Assembly: GCA_021736475.1 (NCBI GenBank)
Contig: JAIPFV010000014.1
Location: 1-41,065 of the forward strand
Origin: Spirochaetia bacterium
GTDB taxonomy: Bacteria; Spirochaetota; Spirochaetia; DSM-16054; Sediminispirochaetaceae
Direction of reading: 5' to 3'
Length of the DNA: 41,065 bases
Made by a program: the position numbers and the translations under genes. Shown here one piece after another: positions 1-8,190 of this stretch. Below the pieces are notes generated by a model that was not told the origin of the DNA, made no database searches, and saw nothing but the letters and a program-made list of their open reading frames with translations. Numbering within the stretch: position 1 is the first letter of the stretch; each line of letters starts with the position of its first letter.

Positions 1-1341
1 AAGGTCGGCGAAGACACTTTCCTCTCGCAGATGATTCGACTAGTAGAAGAAGCGCAGTCCTCACGAATTCCCCTGCAGGCCCTGGCAGACCGCATTAGTG
101 TCTACTTTGTTCCGGCTATAATTGCTATAGCCTTACTCTCCGGAGGCCTCTGGTACCTGCTGTACCCGCAACTGCAGCCGCTTCTACAATGGGCTTCTCA
201 ATACCTTTTCTGGCTCTACCCCGATCCGGGAGCCCCTACGGCTGGACTGTTTGTGTTTGTAACTGTGCTGGTAATCGCCTGTCCCTGCGCCTTGGGTTTG
301 GCAACCCCCATGGCATTAATTGCCGGCAGCGGAAAGGCCGCCACCCACGGTATACTGATAAAAAACGGGGAGGCCTTGCAAAATACCAAAACCCTGCGTT
401 ATCTGCTGATGGACAAAACCGGTACCATTACCCGAGGTCGACCTCAGGTAGTCGAAACATCTCTTTCAGAGGAAGTGCTGCTGCAGGTAGCTGCTATCGA
501 ATCGCATTCTATCCATCCCCTGGCAGCAGCTGTGGTCGAGCACGCCTTTGGGCGGGCCAATCCGGATCAGGCCAACCCAAATCAGGCCGATCTTGGTAAG
601 GCACCCCACATCGAGGGGCTGGAAGAGATAGCCGGCGAAGGTATTCAAGGTCGAGTGGAGGAAATTGAATATAAAATTGGAAAACCCCGCGACCCTGAAG
701 CATATCAACAGTTAATGCAGCAGGGCTATACGGTAATCGAGGTAGAAGCCGCAGGCAATGTAGCCGGTTGGATCGCGATTACCGACCCTATAAAACCGGA
801 AGCAGCTGAGGCTGTAAAGAGTCTACACCGGATGGGAATTACCGCTGTTATGTTAACCGGTGATTCTTACACCACCGCCCGTACTGTCGCAGCTAAAGTT
901 GGAATTGACGAAGTGATTGCCGAGGTGAGCCCGGATCGCAAAGCCGAAATGGTGCGCCATTATCGCGGCATGGGCGCTCCGGTGGGTATGGTCGGCGACG
1001 GGATAAACGATGCCGCCGCCCTAAAAACGGCTGATGTCGGCTTTGCCGTCGGAAGCGGGACCGACCTGTCCATTGAAAGCGCCGACATAGTGCTCATGCA
1101 GGATAATTTGGCGGTTCTTAGTGCTGCAATAGAGATATCCCGCAAAACTGTGGATACCATCAAACAGAATCTCTTTTGGGCTTTTTTCTACAATTTGGTA
1201 GCCCTTCCCCTGGCGGCTCTGGGACTTCTGCATCCGGTAATAGCCGAACTGGCGATGCTTTTTAGTTCTATTAACGTAATTTTAAATTCACTGAAAATTA
1301 GTAAAGGAGAAATCAATGCATTACAAATTCAACGTACCTGA
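1..1341 (+). CDS. copA: Copper-translocating P1B-type ATPase, C-terminal part (5' end outside the window)
   Basis: Inner-membrane ATP-driven pump that exports Cu(I). The reading frame is open from base 1, so the N-terminal metal-binding domain and first membrane helices are missing. Counting from the first Met in the window (base 31), the CPC metal-binding motif of helix 6 is at residues 84-86 and the phosphorylation motif DKTGT starts at D128. The nucleotide-domain HP motif is at H162, and the hinge motif GDGIND follows. Late helices carry the YN and MxxSS motifs (in AMLFSSIN) of the Cu(I) class. A small repetitive insert (ANPDQ, ANPNQ) lies in the nucleotide-binding domain. The stop overlaps the next gene, a copper chaperone, by 26 bases, which supports copper over zinc or cadmium as substrate. 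Family and metal class are seen in the motifs; export direction is family knowledge. Confidence 0.93.
   Translation, partial: KVGEDTFLSQMIRLVEEAQSSRIPLQALADRISVYFVPAIIAIALLSGGLWYLLYPQLQPLLQWASQYLFWLYPDPGAPTAGLFVFVTVLVIACPCALGLATPMALIAGSGKAATHGILIKNGEALQNTKTLRYLLMDKTGTITRGRPQVVETSLSEEVLLQVAAIESHSIHPLAAAVVEHAFGRANPDQANPNQADLGKAPHIEGLEEIAGEGIQGRVEEIEYKIGKPRDPEAYQQLMQQGYTVIEVEAAGNVAGWIAITDPIKPEAAEAVKSLHRMGITAVMLTGDSYTTARTVAAKVGIDEVIAEVSPDRKAEMVRHYRGMGAPVGMVGDGINDAAALKTADVGFAVGSGTDLSIESADIVLMQDNLAVLSAAIEISRKTVDTIKQNLFWAFFYNLVALPLAALGLLHPVIAELAMLFSSINVILNSLKISKGEINALQIQRT
556..600 (+). repeat. 15-bp direct repeat inside copA
   Basis: Two good copies of a 15-base unit (556-570 and 571-585) and a diverged third (586-600) encode ANPDQ, ANPNQ and ADLGK. 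The period is a multiple of three, so the frame is kept. It looks like a small expansion in a surface loop of the nucleotide-binding domain. Confidence 0.6.
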
Positions 1342-1519
1342 TGTCTCATGCGAGCACTGTAAGAAGCGTATCGAGTCTACACTATTAGCCCAGGATTCGG
1401 TGAGCTCGGCAGAGGTAAACATAGCGGAAAAAACCGTCTCCGTCGACTCCGAACTTCCTTCGGACAGCTTAATCGCTCTCATCGATGAGGCCGGTTACGA
1501 TGCCCAACTGCTAGAGTAA
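1316..1519 (+). CDS. copZ: Heavy-metal-associated (HMA) domain copper chaperone, CopZ-like
   Basis: A 67-residue single-domain protein with the ferredoxin-like HMA fold. It binds Cu(I) through the CxxC pair in DVSCEHC near residue 12 and passes it to the ATPase encoded just upstream. The length matches free-standing CopZ proteins. The start lies inside the end of copA with a ribosome-binding site (aaaggaga) a few bases before it, so the two genes are probably co-transcribed and translationally coupled. The usual Gly-Met before the CxxC is replaced by Asp-Val-Ser, a tolerated variation. No other domain is present. Confidence 0.88.
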   Translation: MHYKFNVPDVSCEHCKKRIESTLLAQDSVSSAEVNIAEKTVSVDSELPSDSLIALIDEAGYDAQLLE

Positions 1520-1594
1520 GAACAAACTCTCAAAGGGACCGGCTCTTTTGCTTAAAGCTGCGAACCCAACAATTCTACTGGGCTCGAACTTCAA

Positions 1595-3385
1595 TTACCA
1601 GCCGGCAAATTTCTTCTGCTCCGTAAACTCAGGGTATTGAATTTCGCGGATAAACTTGCCCTCAGAGCTCTTGATTTCGGGAAAAATAAGGCCGGTTCCC
1701 AAGGGAACCTTCTCAGTTCTTTTTTCGATCTCCGGCTTTAATTCATCATCAAAACAGTACTCTTCCCTCAGTCGTATAGCTGCCTCCCGATCGCCGGAGG
1801 CTTTTATATTCCCCACCCTGCCCAATAGGTTTTCTACTGCTGTGTGGGACTGCTTAAGATCAAGGTGAAATTTATTCTTTCCATCCTCCTGCAGAACGTA
1901 CAGAGCCCCCTGCTCTTTAAGATAATGAAAAATTATATTACGGGCGATATTGTGAGCCTGTTCCGCTTTAAATCTCAGCGCAGTAATCATTGAAATAACC
2001 ATTCCATATTGGCCGGCATCTGCAATCTGCTGGGGAATAATTCCGGCATCCGCCGCCTGTTGAGCCGCCCACATTCCAAACAGCTCAGCTCGTGCCTCTT
2101 CCAAGATACTATATTCATCTTTCAGATATACCGCAGATTGCTCCGGATGGTCCGGATCCTGCACGCCGGTAGTATGGCCAATCTCATGCAGGGTTGCATG
2201 AATTTGGTTCGCATAAAAAAGGGAATCCCCGTAGACTTCACTGATGTGCCGGGGCAAAAACTCAGAGGCCATTATATCACCCCGTACCGCGTGTACCGCC
2301 TCTCCGGTATTCTTATACACCATATTTACCGTTCCAATATGTTTCCCAACCCACTCGTCATTCGGCAGGCTCTGAGCCAAGACAGTTAAAGGACTACCTA
2401 CATAATCTCCGGCCCAATTCCACACATCGACAAACTTCAACTTTGGAAGCTGCTCTGGATCTATTTCCGTCCGTGTCCAGCGCCATGGAGCGTTCCGTTC
2501 CAACTGCGGAACTAGGTCAACGAAGCGCTGTAGCAACGTATCCATTTCGCTGTTGCGACTTAGTACACCCGCACAGGCGGAACCCTTCGCATTCTGCCAC
2601 CCATCCAGGTAAACCTCTAGTGCAGTGGAAATAATTATATCTATTGAACTGGAATGCCGTATCCAGTGATAATCCGATAACCGGCGGGCCTCATCGCTAC
2701 CGGTATGCAGCTCTTCGATTTTCGCATCCAGATATAAGCTGAACTCGGGGTCTTCCGCCCACTTCCGCGCTTCAGTTAAATGTGCGGCCGCCCTTCGACA
2801 CGCGGCTTGGAACAGCTCTTCATTTCGTAGTGCTACAAAAGAACCATTCTCTTTTCGGACTACCGTATTTACCTTGATTCCCTCCGGTCCTAGTTCCTTA
2901 AGCTGAGCTTCGGTCATTTCCTTGGGATAGAATTCAACTCTCCTGGGAAATTCCTCTGCATCAAACAAAAAACTCTTAAAGCGGTTCAGACGATTGGACT
3001 CTCCTGCTTGCCCGGCGGCTTTCTCAACGGACTGATATGGAACCTGTAGTTGATGATTCTTTCTTGGTACATCCGTCCATGGTCCATTTTGAAGGTGCAG
3101 TACCGTATTATATTCATCCAGCCACTGTTGCTCATCATTGCCAAGAAATGGGCGAATTTTCTGCAGGAAAGCCGCAATTTGGGGTGTATCCTGAAAACAC
3201 TGCTGAACAAAAATATGGTTCATCTCATCGGCTGCCCGGTTCAAGTGACCGACCAACTGCAGCTGATTCTCGGTCAACTCTGCAAGGGGAACTTCGACCT
3301 TAATAATGCCGGCGTGTCTCTGCGGCTCTCCCTTCTGTTTATACGGCACGAACACCGGTGTATTAGCACTTACAAAACTATTCAT
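1595..3385 (-). CDS. Peptidase family M49 (dipeptidyl-peptidase III-like) with an HEXXH motif
   Basis: A 596-residue zinc metallopeptidase without signal peptide, so probably cytosolic. The zinc motif HEIGH is at about residues 400-404 and the third-ligand motif EEARAE at about 429-434, the arrangement of family M49. These enzymes remove dipeptides from the N-terminus of short peptides. Classical members have the six-residue HEXXGH; this protein has the five-residue HEXXH form reported for a few bacterial members. The ATG at 3385 is chosen because AGAGGT lies 4 bases upstream; an in-frame TTG at 3406 has no such support. It is shorter than the roughly 700-residue eukaryotic enzymes. The gene stands alone between a copper locus and a divergent CBS gene. 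Substrate is not predictable from sequence. Confidence 0.82.
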   Translation of the reverse strand: MNSFVSANTPVFVPYKQKGEPQRHAGIIKVEVPLAELTENQLQLVGHLNRAADEMNHIFVQQCFQDTPQIAAFLQKIRPFLGNDEQQWLDEYNTVLHLQNGPWTDVPRKNHQLQVPYQSVEKAAGQAGESNRLNRFKSFLFDAEEFPRRVEFYPKEMTEAQLKELGPEGIKVNTVVRKENGSFVALRNEELFQAACRRAAAHLTEARKWAEDPEFSLYLDAKIEELHTGSDEARRLSDYHWIRHSSSIDIIISTALEVYLDGWQNAKGSACAGVLSRNSEMDTLLQRFVDLVPQLERNAPWRWTRTEIDPEQLPKLKFVDVWNWAGDYVGSPLTVLAQSLPNDEWVGKHIGTVNMVYKNTGEAVHAVRGDIMASEFLPRHISEVYGDSLFYANQIHATLHEIGHTTGVQDPDHPEQSAVYLKDEYSILEEARAELFGMWAAQQAADAGIIPQQIADAGQYGMVISMITALRFKAEQAHNIARNIIFHYLKEQGALYVLQEDGKNKFHLDLKQSHTAVENLLGRVGNIKASGDREAAIRLREEYCFDDELKPEIEKRTEKVPLGTGLIFPEIKSSEGKFIREIQYPEFTEQKKFAGW

Positions 3386-3491
3386 CTCAACCTCTTGTAA
3401 AATCAAGTTTCATATAGATTATATTATATTAGCAGCTCACAAAGATCTGTGCCAATGGCATCTTAACCTGCAGATTAGAATTTAAATGAAT

Positions 3492-3519
3492 TTGCGACAC
3501 AGGAATTTTAGGCTATAAT
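3492..3519 (+). promoter_or_regulatory. Sigma-70-type promoter for the CBS protein
   Basis: TTGCGA (3492-3497), a 16-base spacer and a perfect TATAAT (3514-3519) lie 38 bases before the start of the CBS gene. The leader also holds a strong Shine-Dalgarno run of G residues at about 3547-3551. Confidence 0.65.
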
Positions 3520-3557
3520 TAATGTAGGTAAAGATAAAATTCCGTAGGGGGAATTGT

Positions 3558-4004
3558 ATGGAAAATGTAAAGGACATTCTCAATCAGAAGGGAAACCAAG
3601 TGTGGGCGGTGAATCCTCACACAAAAGTTCTGGAAGCACTCAAACTAATGGCCGAAAAAAACATCGGGGCTGTCTTGGTCGTAAATGACAAGGAAGAACT
3701 GAAAGGTATTTTTTCGGAACGTGACTATGCACGCTACACGGCTCATGCAAAAGAGGGCGAGGAATGCCCTTGGAGCTACCCAGTCTCCCAGCTAATGACA
3801 TCCGAAGTACTGTATGTCACCGAGGATAAAAGTGTCGACCACTGCATGGGGATAATGACCAGCAAACGGCTGCGCCACATACCGGTAATGCAAAACAAGA
3901 AGGTTATCGGTCTTATTTCAATTGGAGACATAGTAAAGGCGGAGCTTGGAGAAAAGGATTTTATTATCGACCAGATGGAACATTACGTCTGGGATAACGC
4001 CTAG
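3558..4004 (+). CDS. CBS-domain pair protein
   Basis: A 148-residue soluble protein made of two CBS domains (about residues 8-65 and 75-135) and nothing else. CBS pairs form a Bateman module that binds adenosyl nucleotides (AMP, ATP, SAM) or NAD and passes the state to a partner. The sequence shows typical CBS strands (IGAVLVVNDKEELKGIFSERD in the first, RHIPVMQNKKVIGLISIGDI in the second). The gene has its own promoter and ribosome-binding site and is convergent with the ABC exporter operon, so there is no operon partner to suggest a role. Stand-alone proteins like this are common in bacteria and usually uncharacterised. Confidence 0.85.
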   Translation: MENVKDILNQKGNQVWAVNPHTKVLEALKLMAEKNIGAVLVVNDKEELKGIFSERDYARYTAHAKEGEECPWSYPVSQLMTSEVLYVTEDKSVDHCMGIMTSKRLRHIPVMQNKKVIGLISIGDIVKAELGEKDFIIDQMEHYVWDNA

Positions 4005-4022
4005 CAGCAGTACCCACTGAAC

Positions 4023-5162
4023 CTACGCCTGTTTTCTGAAGCGGGCTATGCTGATTCCGAGGACAATGAGTCCAAATGCCAATAGCATTAAGGATTCATC
4101 CCATAATGTAGACAAACCTGCGCCTTTCAAAAAGATTCCCCGGATAATCACAAAATAGTACCGCAATGGTAGGGCGTAGGTTACATACTGTATTATTTTC
4201 GGCATATTCTCTATCGGGAATGCAAATCCCGACAAAAAGATCATGGGAAGCATGACGAAAAAGAGCGAGCTCATCATTGCCTGCTGCTGATTTCTTGAAA
4301 GAGTCGAAACCAGCAAACCCAATCCCAGAGTAGACAGCAGAAACACCGCCGACAGTGCCACCAGCAGTAAAACACTGCCGACCGGTACTAAGCCAAACAG
4401 CAACCGGGTTGCTCCAAGTACAAGAAAAACATCAACCATTCCAATCAAAGCAAAGGGGGCCAACTTTCCAATAATCAGTTGGAACGGTTTGATAGGGGTA
4501 ACGTTTAGATGTTCGAGGGTGCCCTGCTCTTTCTCCTTCACTATTGCCAGAGAAGTGAGAATCATGGTAGTGACCATCAACAATAAAGCCAAAATCCCCG
4601 GAACCATAAAGTTGCGGCTTTTAAGTTCGGGGTTGTACCACACCCGTGGTTCTACTGCTATTGGTATTGCGGTTTCTGTCTTCCGGCCGGACTGCCGGGC
4701 GCTTGTATGCACAGCTTCCAGTTGTATCTCCGCCGAAAACCGGCTCACAATGATATCTGCATAATTGAGTGCAATGGTGGCGGTATTAGCATCGGCACCA
4801 TCGACAATCAATTGAAGCGGGACCTTTTCACCCCGCGTTAGAGAAGCCTGAAAGTTCGGCGGGATCACCAGGGCTGCCACTATCTGGCCTTGATTTATAT
4901 ATTCGTCAACCAGTTCGGGGGATAGGAAGCGCACCTCCTCGGAAAAATAGCCAGATTGTACGAATTTATCAATCATGCGCCGGCTTTCCACGCTGTTGTC
5001 GTTATCAAGCACTGCCATAGGTATCATGTCTACATCCAGGTTGGCTGCGTATCCGAGCAGGAATAACTGCAGTATAGGTGCCACAAATACGATCGGCAGC
5101 ATTTTTTTATCCCGTCGGAGTTGAGCAAATTCTTTTCTCAGAAAATGTCCGATAATACTCAT
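4023..5162 (-). CDS. ABC-2 type permease, second subunit (YbhR-like)
   Basis: A 379-residue inner-membrane exporter subunit. One helix near residues 20-40 is followed by an extracytoplasmic domain (about 45-175) and five more helices to the C-terminus (about 180-370), the ABC2_membrane_3 layout. The motif KEKEQGTLEHLNVTP after helix 2 is the cytoplasmic coupling helix that contacts the ATPases. The start codon overlaps the stop of the upstream permease as ATGA, so translation is coupled. It should pair with that permease as a heterodimer. By analogy with E. coli YbhS/YbhR, it exports drugs or other amphiphilic compounds; the substrate is not readable here. Confidence 0.87.
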   Translation of the reverse strand: MSIIGHFLRKEFAQLRRDKKMLPIVFVAPILQLFLLGYAANLDVDMIPMAVLDNDNSVESRRMIDKFVQSGYFSEEVRFLSPELVDEYINQGQIVAALVIPPNFQASLTRGEKVPLQLIVDGADANTATIALNYADIIVSRFSAEIQLEAVHTSARQSGRKTETAIPIAVEPRVWYNPELKSRNFMVPGILALLLMVTTMILTSLAIVKEKEQGTLEHLNVTPIKPFQLIIGKLAPFALIGMVDVFLVLGATRLLFGLVPVGSVLLLVALSAVFLLSTLGLGLLVSTLSRNQQQAMMSSLFFVMLPMIFLSGFAFPIENMPKIIQYVTYALPLRYYFVIIRGIFLKGAGLSTLWDESLMLLAFGLIVLGISIARFRKQA

Positions 5163-6280
5163 GCCAGTCCACCTTTCTTCATTCTCACCGCACTTATGGT
5201 GAGCATAACCGCCGACAACAAAACCAAAGCGCCCGCTTCAAACCAGAACACGTGCAAGGGCGCACCCTTCAGCATTATCCCCCTCAGGGCAACCAGATAA
5301 TAGCGGGCCGGAATTATGTAAGTAACCACCTGTACAAACACCGGCATATTTCGGATTGGAAAAATAAACCCCGAAAGTATAAAGGTGGGAAGCAGAGTGA
5401 TAATAGTGGCCAGCATAAAGGCCACTTGCTGTGAATCTGCAATAGTCGAAATCAGCAGGCCTAGTGCGAGACAGCTGAGTAGAAATATAAAGGTCACCAG
5501 CATCAGAGCCCAGAAACTTCCCTGTATCTGAATGTCGAAAAAATAGCTGCCGGCCATTAGTACCAACAGCGCGATGACCAACGAAAGCAGGGTATAGGGT
5601 ATAGTTTTGCCAACTATCAACTGCACCGGATGAATCGGGGCTACTATCAGCTGCTCCATCGTTCCGTGCTCCTTTTCACGTACTATCGACATGGCGGTAG
5701 AGATAACCGCCGTAACCACCAGTATCAGGGCAATTAGCCCCGGAATCAGATACACCGGGCTTCTCAATTCCGGGTTGAACCACACCCTCGGTCTGAAATC
5801 GATTCCACCGGCCTGAAGCTCGCCGGCCCCGCGTGCCTCAAGCAGTTCTATAGAAGCATCCTGCACAACTCGCTGCACGTATCCCATTGCAGTGGCCCCG
5901 ATGTTCGAATTGGTACCGTCTATGAGTATTTGTAACCTGGCTGTCTCTCCTCTGCCTATCGCCCGCGAATATCCTTTGGGAAACACCACTACACACTGAA
6001 CCGCCTGCGCCTCGATCAGGGCATCTACCTCGCTTAATCGGTCTATGTATCCCATCCAGTCGAAATATTCGGTAGCAGTAAACTTCTGCACCAGACTGCG
6101 GCTTAAGCTGCTGCGGTCATAATCCACGGCACCAAGTTTGATGTGTTTCACATCCAGACTTATGGCATAGCCAAACATCAACAACAGGAACAACGGTATG
6201 AACACCAGTACTCCCAGGGTACGCGGGTCGCGGACAATCTGGCGAAACTCTTTTTTGCTTATAGGAAGAATATTATTCAC
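5159..6280 (-). CDS. ABC-2 type permease, first subunit (YbhS-like)
   Basis: A 373-residue membrane subunit with the same plan as the downstream permease: an N-terminal helix, an extracytoplasmic domain up to about residue 165, then five helices. The coupling segment VREKEHGTMEQLIVAPI follows helix 2. The frame is open to a GTG at 6301, but the GTG at 6280 is preferred because AGGGGG lies about 7 bases before it. That start overlaps the stop of the ATPase gene upstream by 8 bases. Gene order and tight overlaps indicate one transport complex with the two ATPases and the membrane fusion protein. Confidence 0.86.
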   Translation of the reverse strand: MNNILPISKKEFRQIVRDPRTLGVLVFIPLFLLLMFGYAISLDVKHIKLGAVDYDRSSLSRSLVQKFTATEYFDWMGYIDRLSEVDALIEAQAVQCVVVFPKGYSRAIGRGETARLQILIDGTNSNIGATAMGYVQRVVQDASIELLEARGAGELQAGGIDFRPRVWFNPELRSPVYLIPGLIALILVVTAVISTAMSIVREKEHGTMEQLIVAPIHPVQLIVGKTIPYTLLSLVIALLVLMAGSYFFDIQIQGSFWALMLVTFIFLLSCLALGLLISTIADSQQVAFMLATIITLLPTFILSGFIFPIRNMPVFVQVVTYIIPARYYLVALRGIMLKGAPLHVFWFEAGALVLLSAVMLTISAVRMKKGGLA

Positions 6281-7241
6281 TCTGAGCCCCCTGCAGGGCA
6301 CCCCCGCCCGGCCGGCTTTCGCGGGTCTGCTCGATCAGCCCGATGAATACATCTTCCAGCCCGGGCTGAATCGCTTGAACTGAGTCAACCCGGATACCCG
6401 CTCTCTCGAGTTTGGCTCGGATCAGGTCGGCCGACACATTGCCATGCAGATGAACTCGTGTACCGAAAAGCGACACATCTACCACCTGCGAATCCTGTTT
6501 TAACAGGGCAACCGCTTCAAGCGGACGATCACAGATTACTTCGCTAAACTCACCCTTGCGGTACTCCTTTTTTATGTAGGCTGGACTACCGGAGGCGACA
6601 ATTTCACCGGCATGCATGAAGACGATGCTATTACAGTACTCGGCCTCATCCAGATAGTGGGTGGTCACCAGCACAGTGGTGCCTTCAGCGGCAAACTGGT
6701 TTATGAGCCGCCAGAACTCTCGACGGGAGACCGGATCCACCCCCCCCGTCGGTTCATCCAGAAACACTAGCTGCGGAGAGTGAATTACCGCACAGCCCAG
6801 GGCGAGACGCTGCTTCATTCCTCCCGACAGCTCGGAGGTAAGACTGTTGTGCCGCTCACCCAGTCCCGACATGGAGAGGATCCACTCCCGCCGCTCGCGC
6901 AGCGTGCCGTTAGACAGCCCGTAAACTCCGCCGAAAAAGCGAATATTCTCATCGACAGTCAGATCGTTATATAAGGAAAACTCCTGCGACATGTAGCCGA
7001 TACTGCGCTTCACCCCTTCGGGGTTCGTGTTTACCTCAACGCCGGCAACTCTCGCACTCCCGCCGGAGGGCGGCAACAGCCCGCACAGCATTCGAATAGT
7101 GGTGGACTTTCCGGCTCCGTTGGCACCGAGTAGCCCGAAGATGCTGCCGGAGGGTACATTGAAGCTAATTTTATCGACAGCTGTAAAATGGCCGAAACGT
7201 TTTTCCAGATGTTCGACTTCAATTGCATAGCCATGGCTCAT
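6273..7241 (-). CDS. ABC transporter ATP-binding subunit 2 (C-terminal half of YbhF equivalent)
   Basis: A 322-residue nucleotide-binding subunit. Walker A (GANGAGKS) is at about residues 39-46, the Q-loop at MSQE, the signature LSGGM near 138-142, Walker B with its catalytic Glu in VFLDEP, and the switch histidine in VTTHYLDEAE (H195). All catalytic motifs are complete. Upstream in-frame ATGs exist (to 7316), but the ATG at 7241 follows a strong GGAGGAGG site and begins one base after the upstream ATPase stop. In E. coli the two nucleotide-binding domains are fused as YbhF; here they are separate adjacent genes. It energises the two permeases encoded downstream. Confidence 0.87.
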   Translation of the reverse strand: MSHGYAIEVEHLEKRFGHFTAVDKISFNVPSGSIFGLLGANGAGKSTTIRMLCGLLPPSGGSARVAGVEVNTNPEGVKRSIGYMSQEFSLYNDLTVDENIRFFGGVYGLSNGTLRERREWILSMSGLGERHNSLTSELSGGMKQRLALGCAVIHSPQLVFLDEPTGGVDPVSRREFWRLINQFAAEGTTVLVTTHYLDEAEYCNSIVFMHAGEIVASGSPAYIKKEYRKGEFSEVICDRPLEAVALLKQDSQVVDVSLFGTRVHLHGNVSADLIRAKLERAGIRVDSVQAIQPGLEDVFIGLIEQTRESRPGGGALQGAQSE

Positions 7242-7242
7242 A

Positions 7243-8187
7243 TCATATCGCCTCCTCCTGACGCAGCATCGAAATAAACACATTCTCGAGAGATGCAGAG
7301 ACCTCCCGCACATCAAAGATTTCGACCCCGGCTTGTAATAAGCGCGAACTGACCTGCCGCCGGCAGATATCTACATTTTCACAGCGAACATCAAAGCGGT
7401 CGCCGAATGGCTGTACTTCCAGACACCAGTTCACCGCTTCCTGCGGCAGTACAGCAGTCGAGGTTCGCACATCGGAAACAGTAAACTCAACAATATGTCC
7501 CTCCATCCGTCGGTGCATGCGAATCGGAGAGTCCGAGGCCAACAAGTTACCTGCAGACAACAGCGCCACTTGCGTGCAGCGCTCGGCTTCATCCAGGTAC
7601 GGAGTACTGACGACGATACTGACCCCTTCTTTGAGTACTTGGGATAGGATCAACCAAAAATCACGTCGTGAAACCGGATCAACTCCGGTAGTAGGCTCAT
7701 CCAGGAAAATGATCTCGGGGCGGTGCACCAGGGTACAGGCCAGGGCCAGCTTTTTTTTCATGCCCCCTGAGAGTCTGCCGGCCAACCGGGAACGAAACGG
7801 AGTGAGCCGGGTAAACTCTAACAGCTCGTCCCGGCGAGCCTTGAAGTCGCCCACCTGGTGTATCTCCGCAAAAAACTCGATATTTTCGTCTATTGAGAGA
7901 TCCTCATACAAGCTAAAGCCTTGCGACAGGTAACCAATTCTGTGTTTCAGTTCACGCCGATTGTGCTGTACATCTAGCCCGAGCACCTCCACCCGGCCCT
8001 TGCTCGGAGGAATTATTCCACACAGCATGCGAATAGTGGTCGTTTTTCCCGCCCCGTCGGGACCTACCAGTGCGCACATCGTACCCCGTTCAATTTGCAA
8101 GTCGAGGGCTTGCACTGCAGTCAGGTCTCCGAATTGCCTGGAAAGCGAATAGGTACATACTGCCGGAGACCCTTCAGTGGAAACCAT
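7243..8187 (-). CDS. ABC transporter ATP-binding subunit 1 (N-terminal half of YbhF equivalent), switch His replaced
   Basis: A 314-residue nucleotide-binding subunit. Walker A (GPDGAGKT) is at residues 42-49, the Q-loop glutamine at Q89, LSGGM at 139-143, and Walker B with Glu in IIFLDEP (E164). The position of the switch histidine is proline (VVSTPYLDEAE, P196), whereas the next subunit keeps the His. This suggests a heterodimer with one weakened catalytic site, as in many asymmetric ABC exporters. The start codon follows the stop of the membrane fusion gene by 3 bases, with a GGGGAG site before it. A stretch of about 90 residues after the ATPase core carries no recognisable motif. Confidence 0.87.
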   Translation of the reverse strand: MVSTEGSPAVCTYSLSRQFGDLTAVQALDLQIERGTMCALVGPDGAGKTTTIRMLCGIIPPSKGRVEVLGLDVQHNRRELKHRIGYLSQGFSLYEDLSIDENIEFFAEIHQVGDFKARRDELLEFTRLTPFRSRLAGRLSGGMKKKLALACTLVHRPEIIFLDEPTTGVDPVSRRDFWLILSQVLKEGVSIVVSTPYLDEAERCTQVALLSAGNLLASDSPIRMHRRMEGHIVEFTVSDVRTSTAVLPQEAVNWCLEVQPFGDRFDVRCENVDICRRQVSSRLLQAGVEIFDVREVSASLENVFISMLRQEEAI

Positions 8188-8190
8188 ACA

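Noticed and set aside
1532-1548. Possible terminator after copZ
   Set aside because: The stem of six pairs includes a G-T wobble and is mostly A-T, and no convincing T-run follows.
3386-3406. N-terminal extension of the M49 peptidase to a TTG at 3406
   Set aside because: The extension would cover the Shine-Dalgarno of the ATG at 3385, which is well placed.
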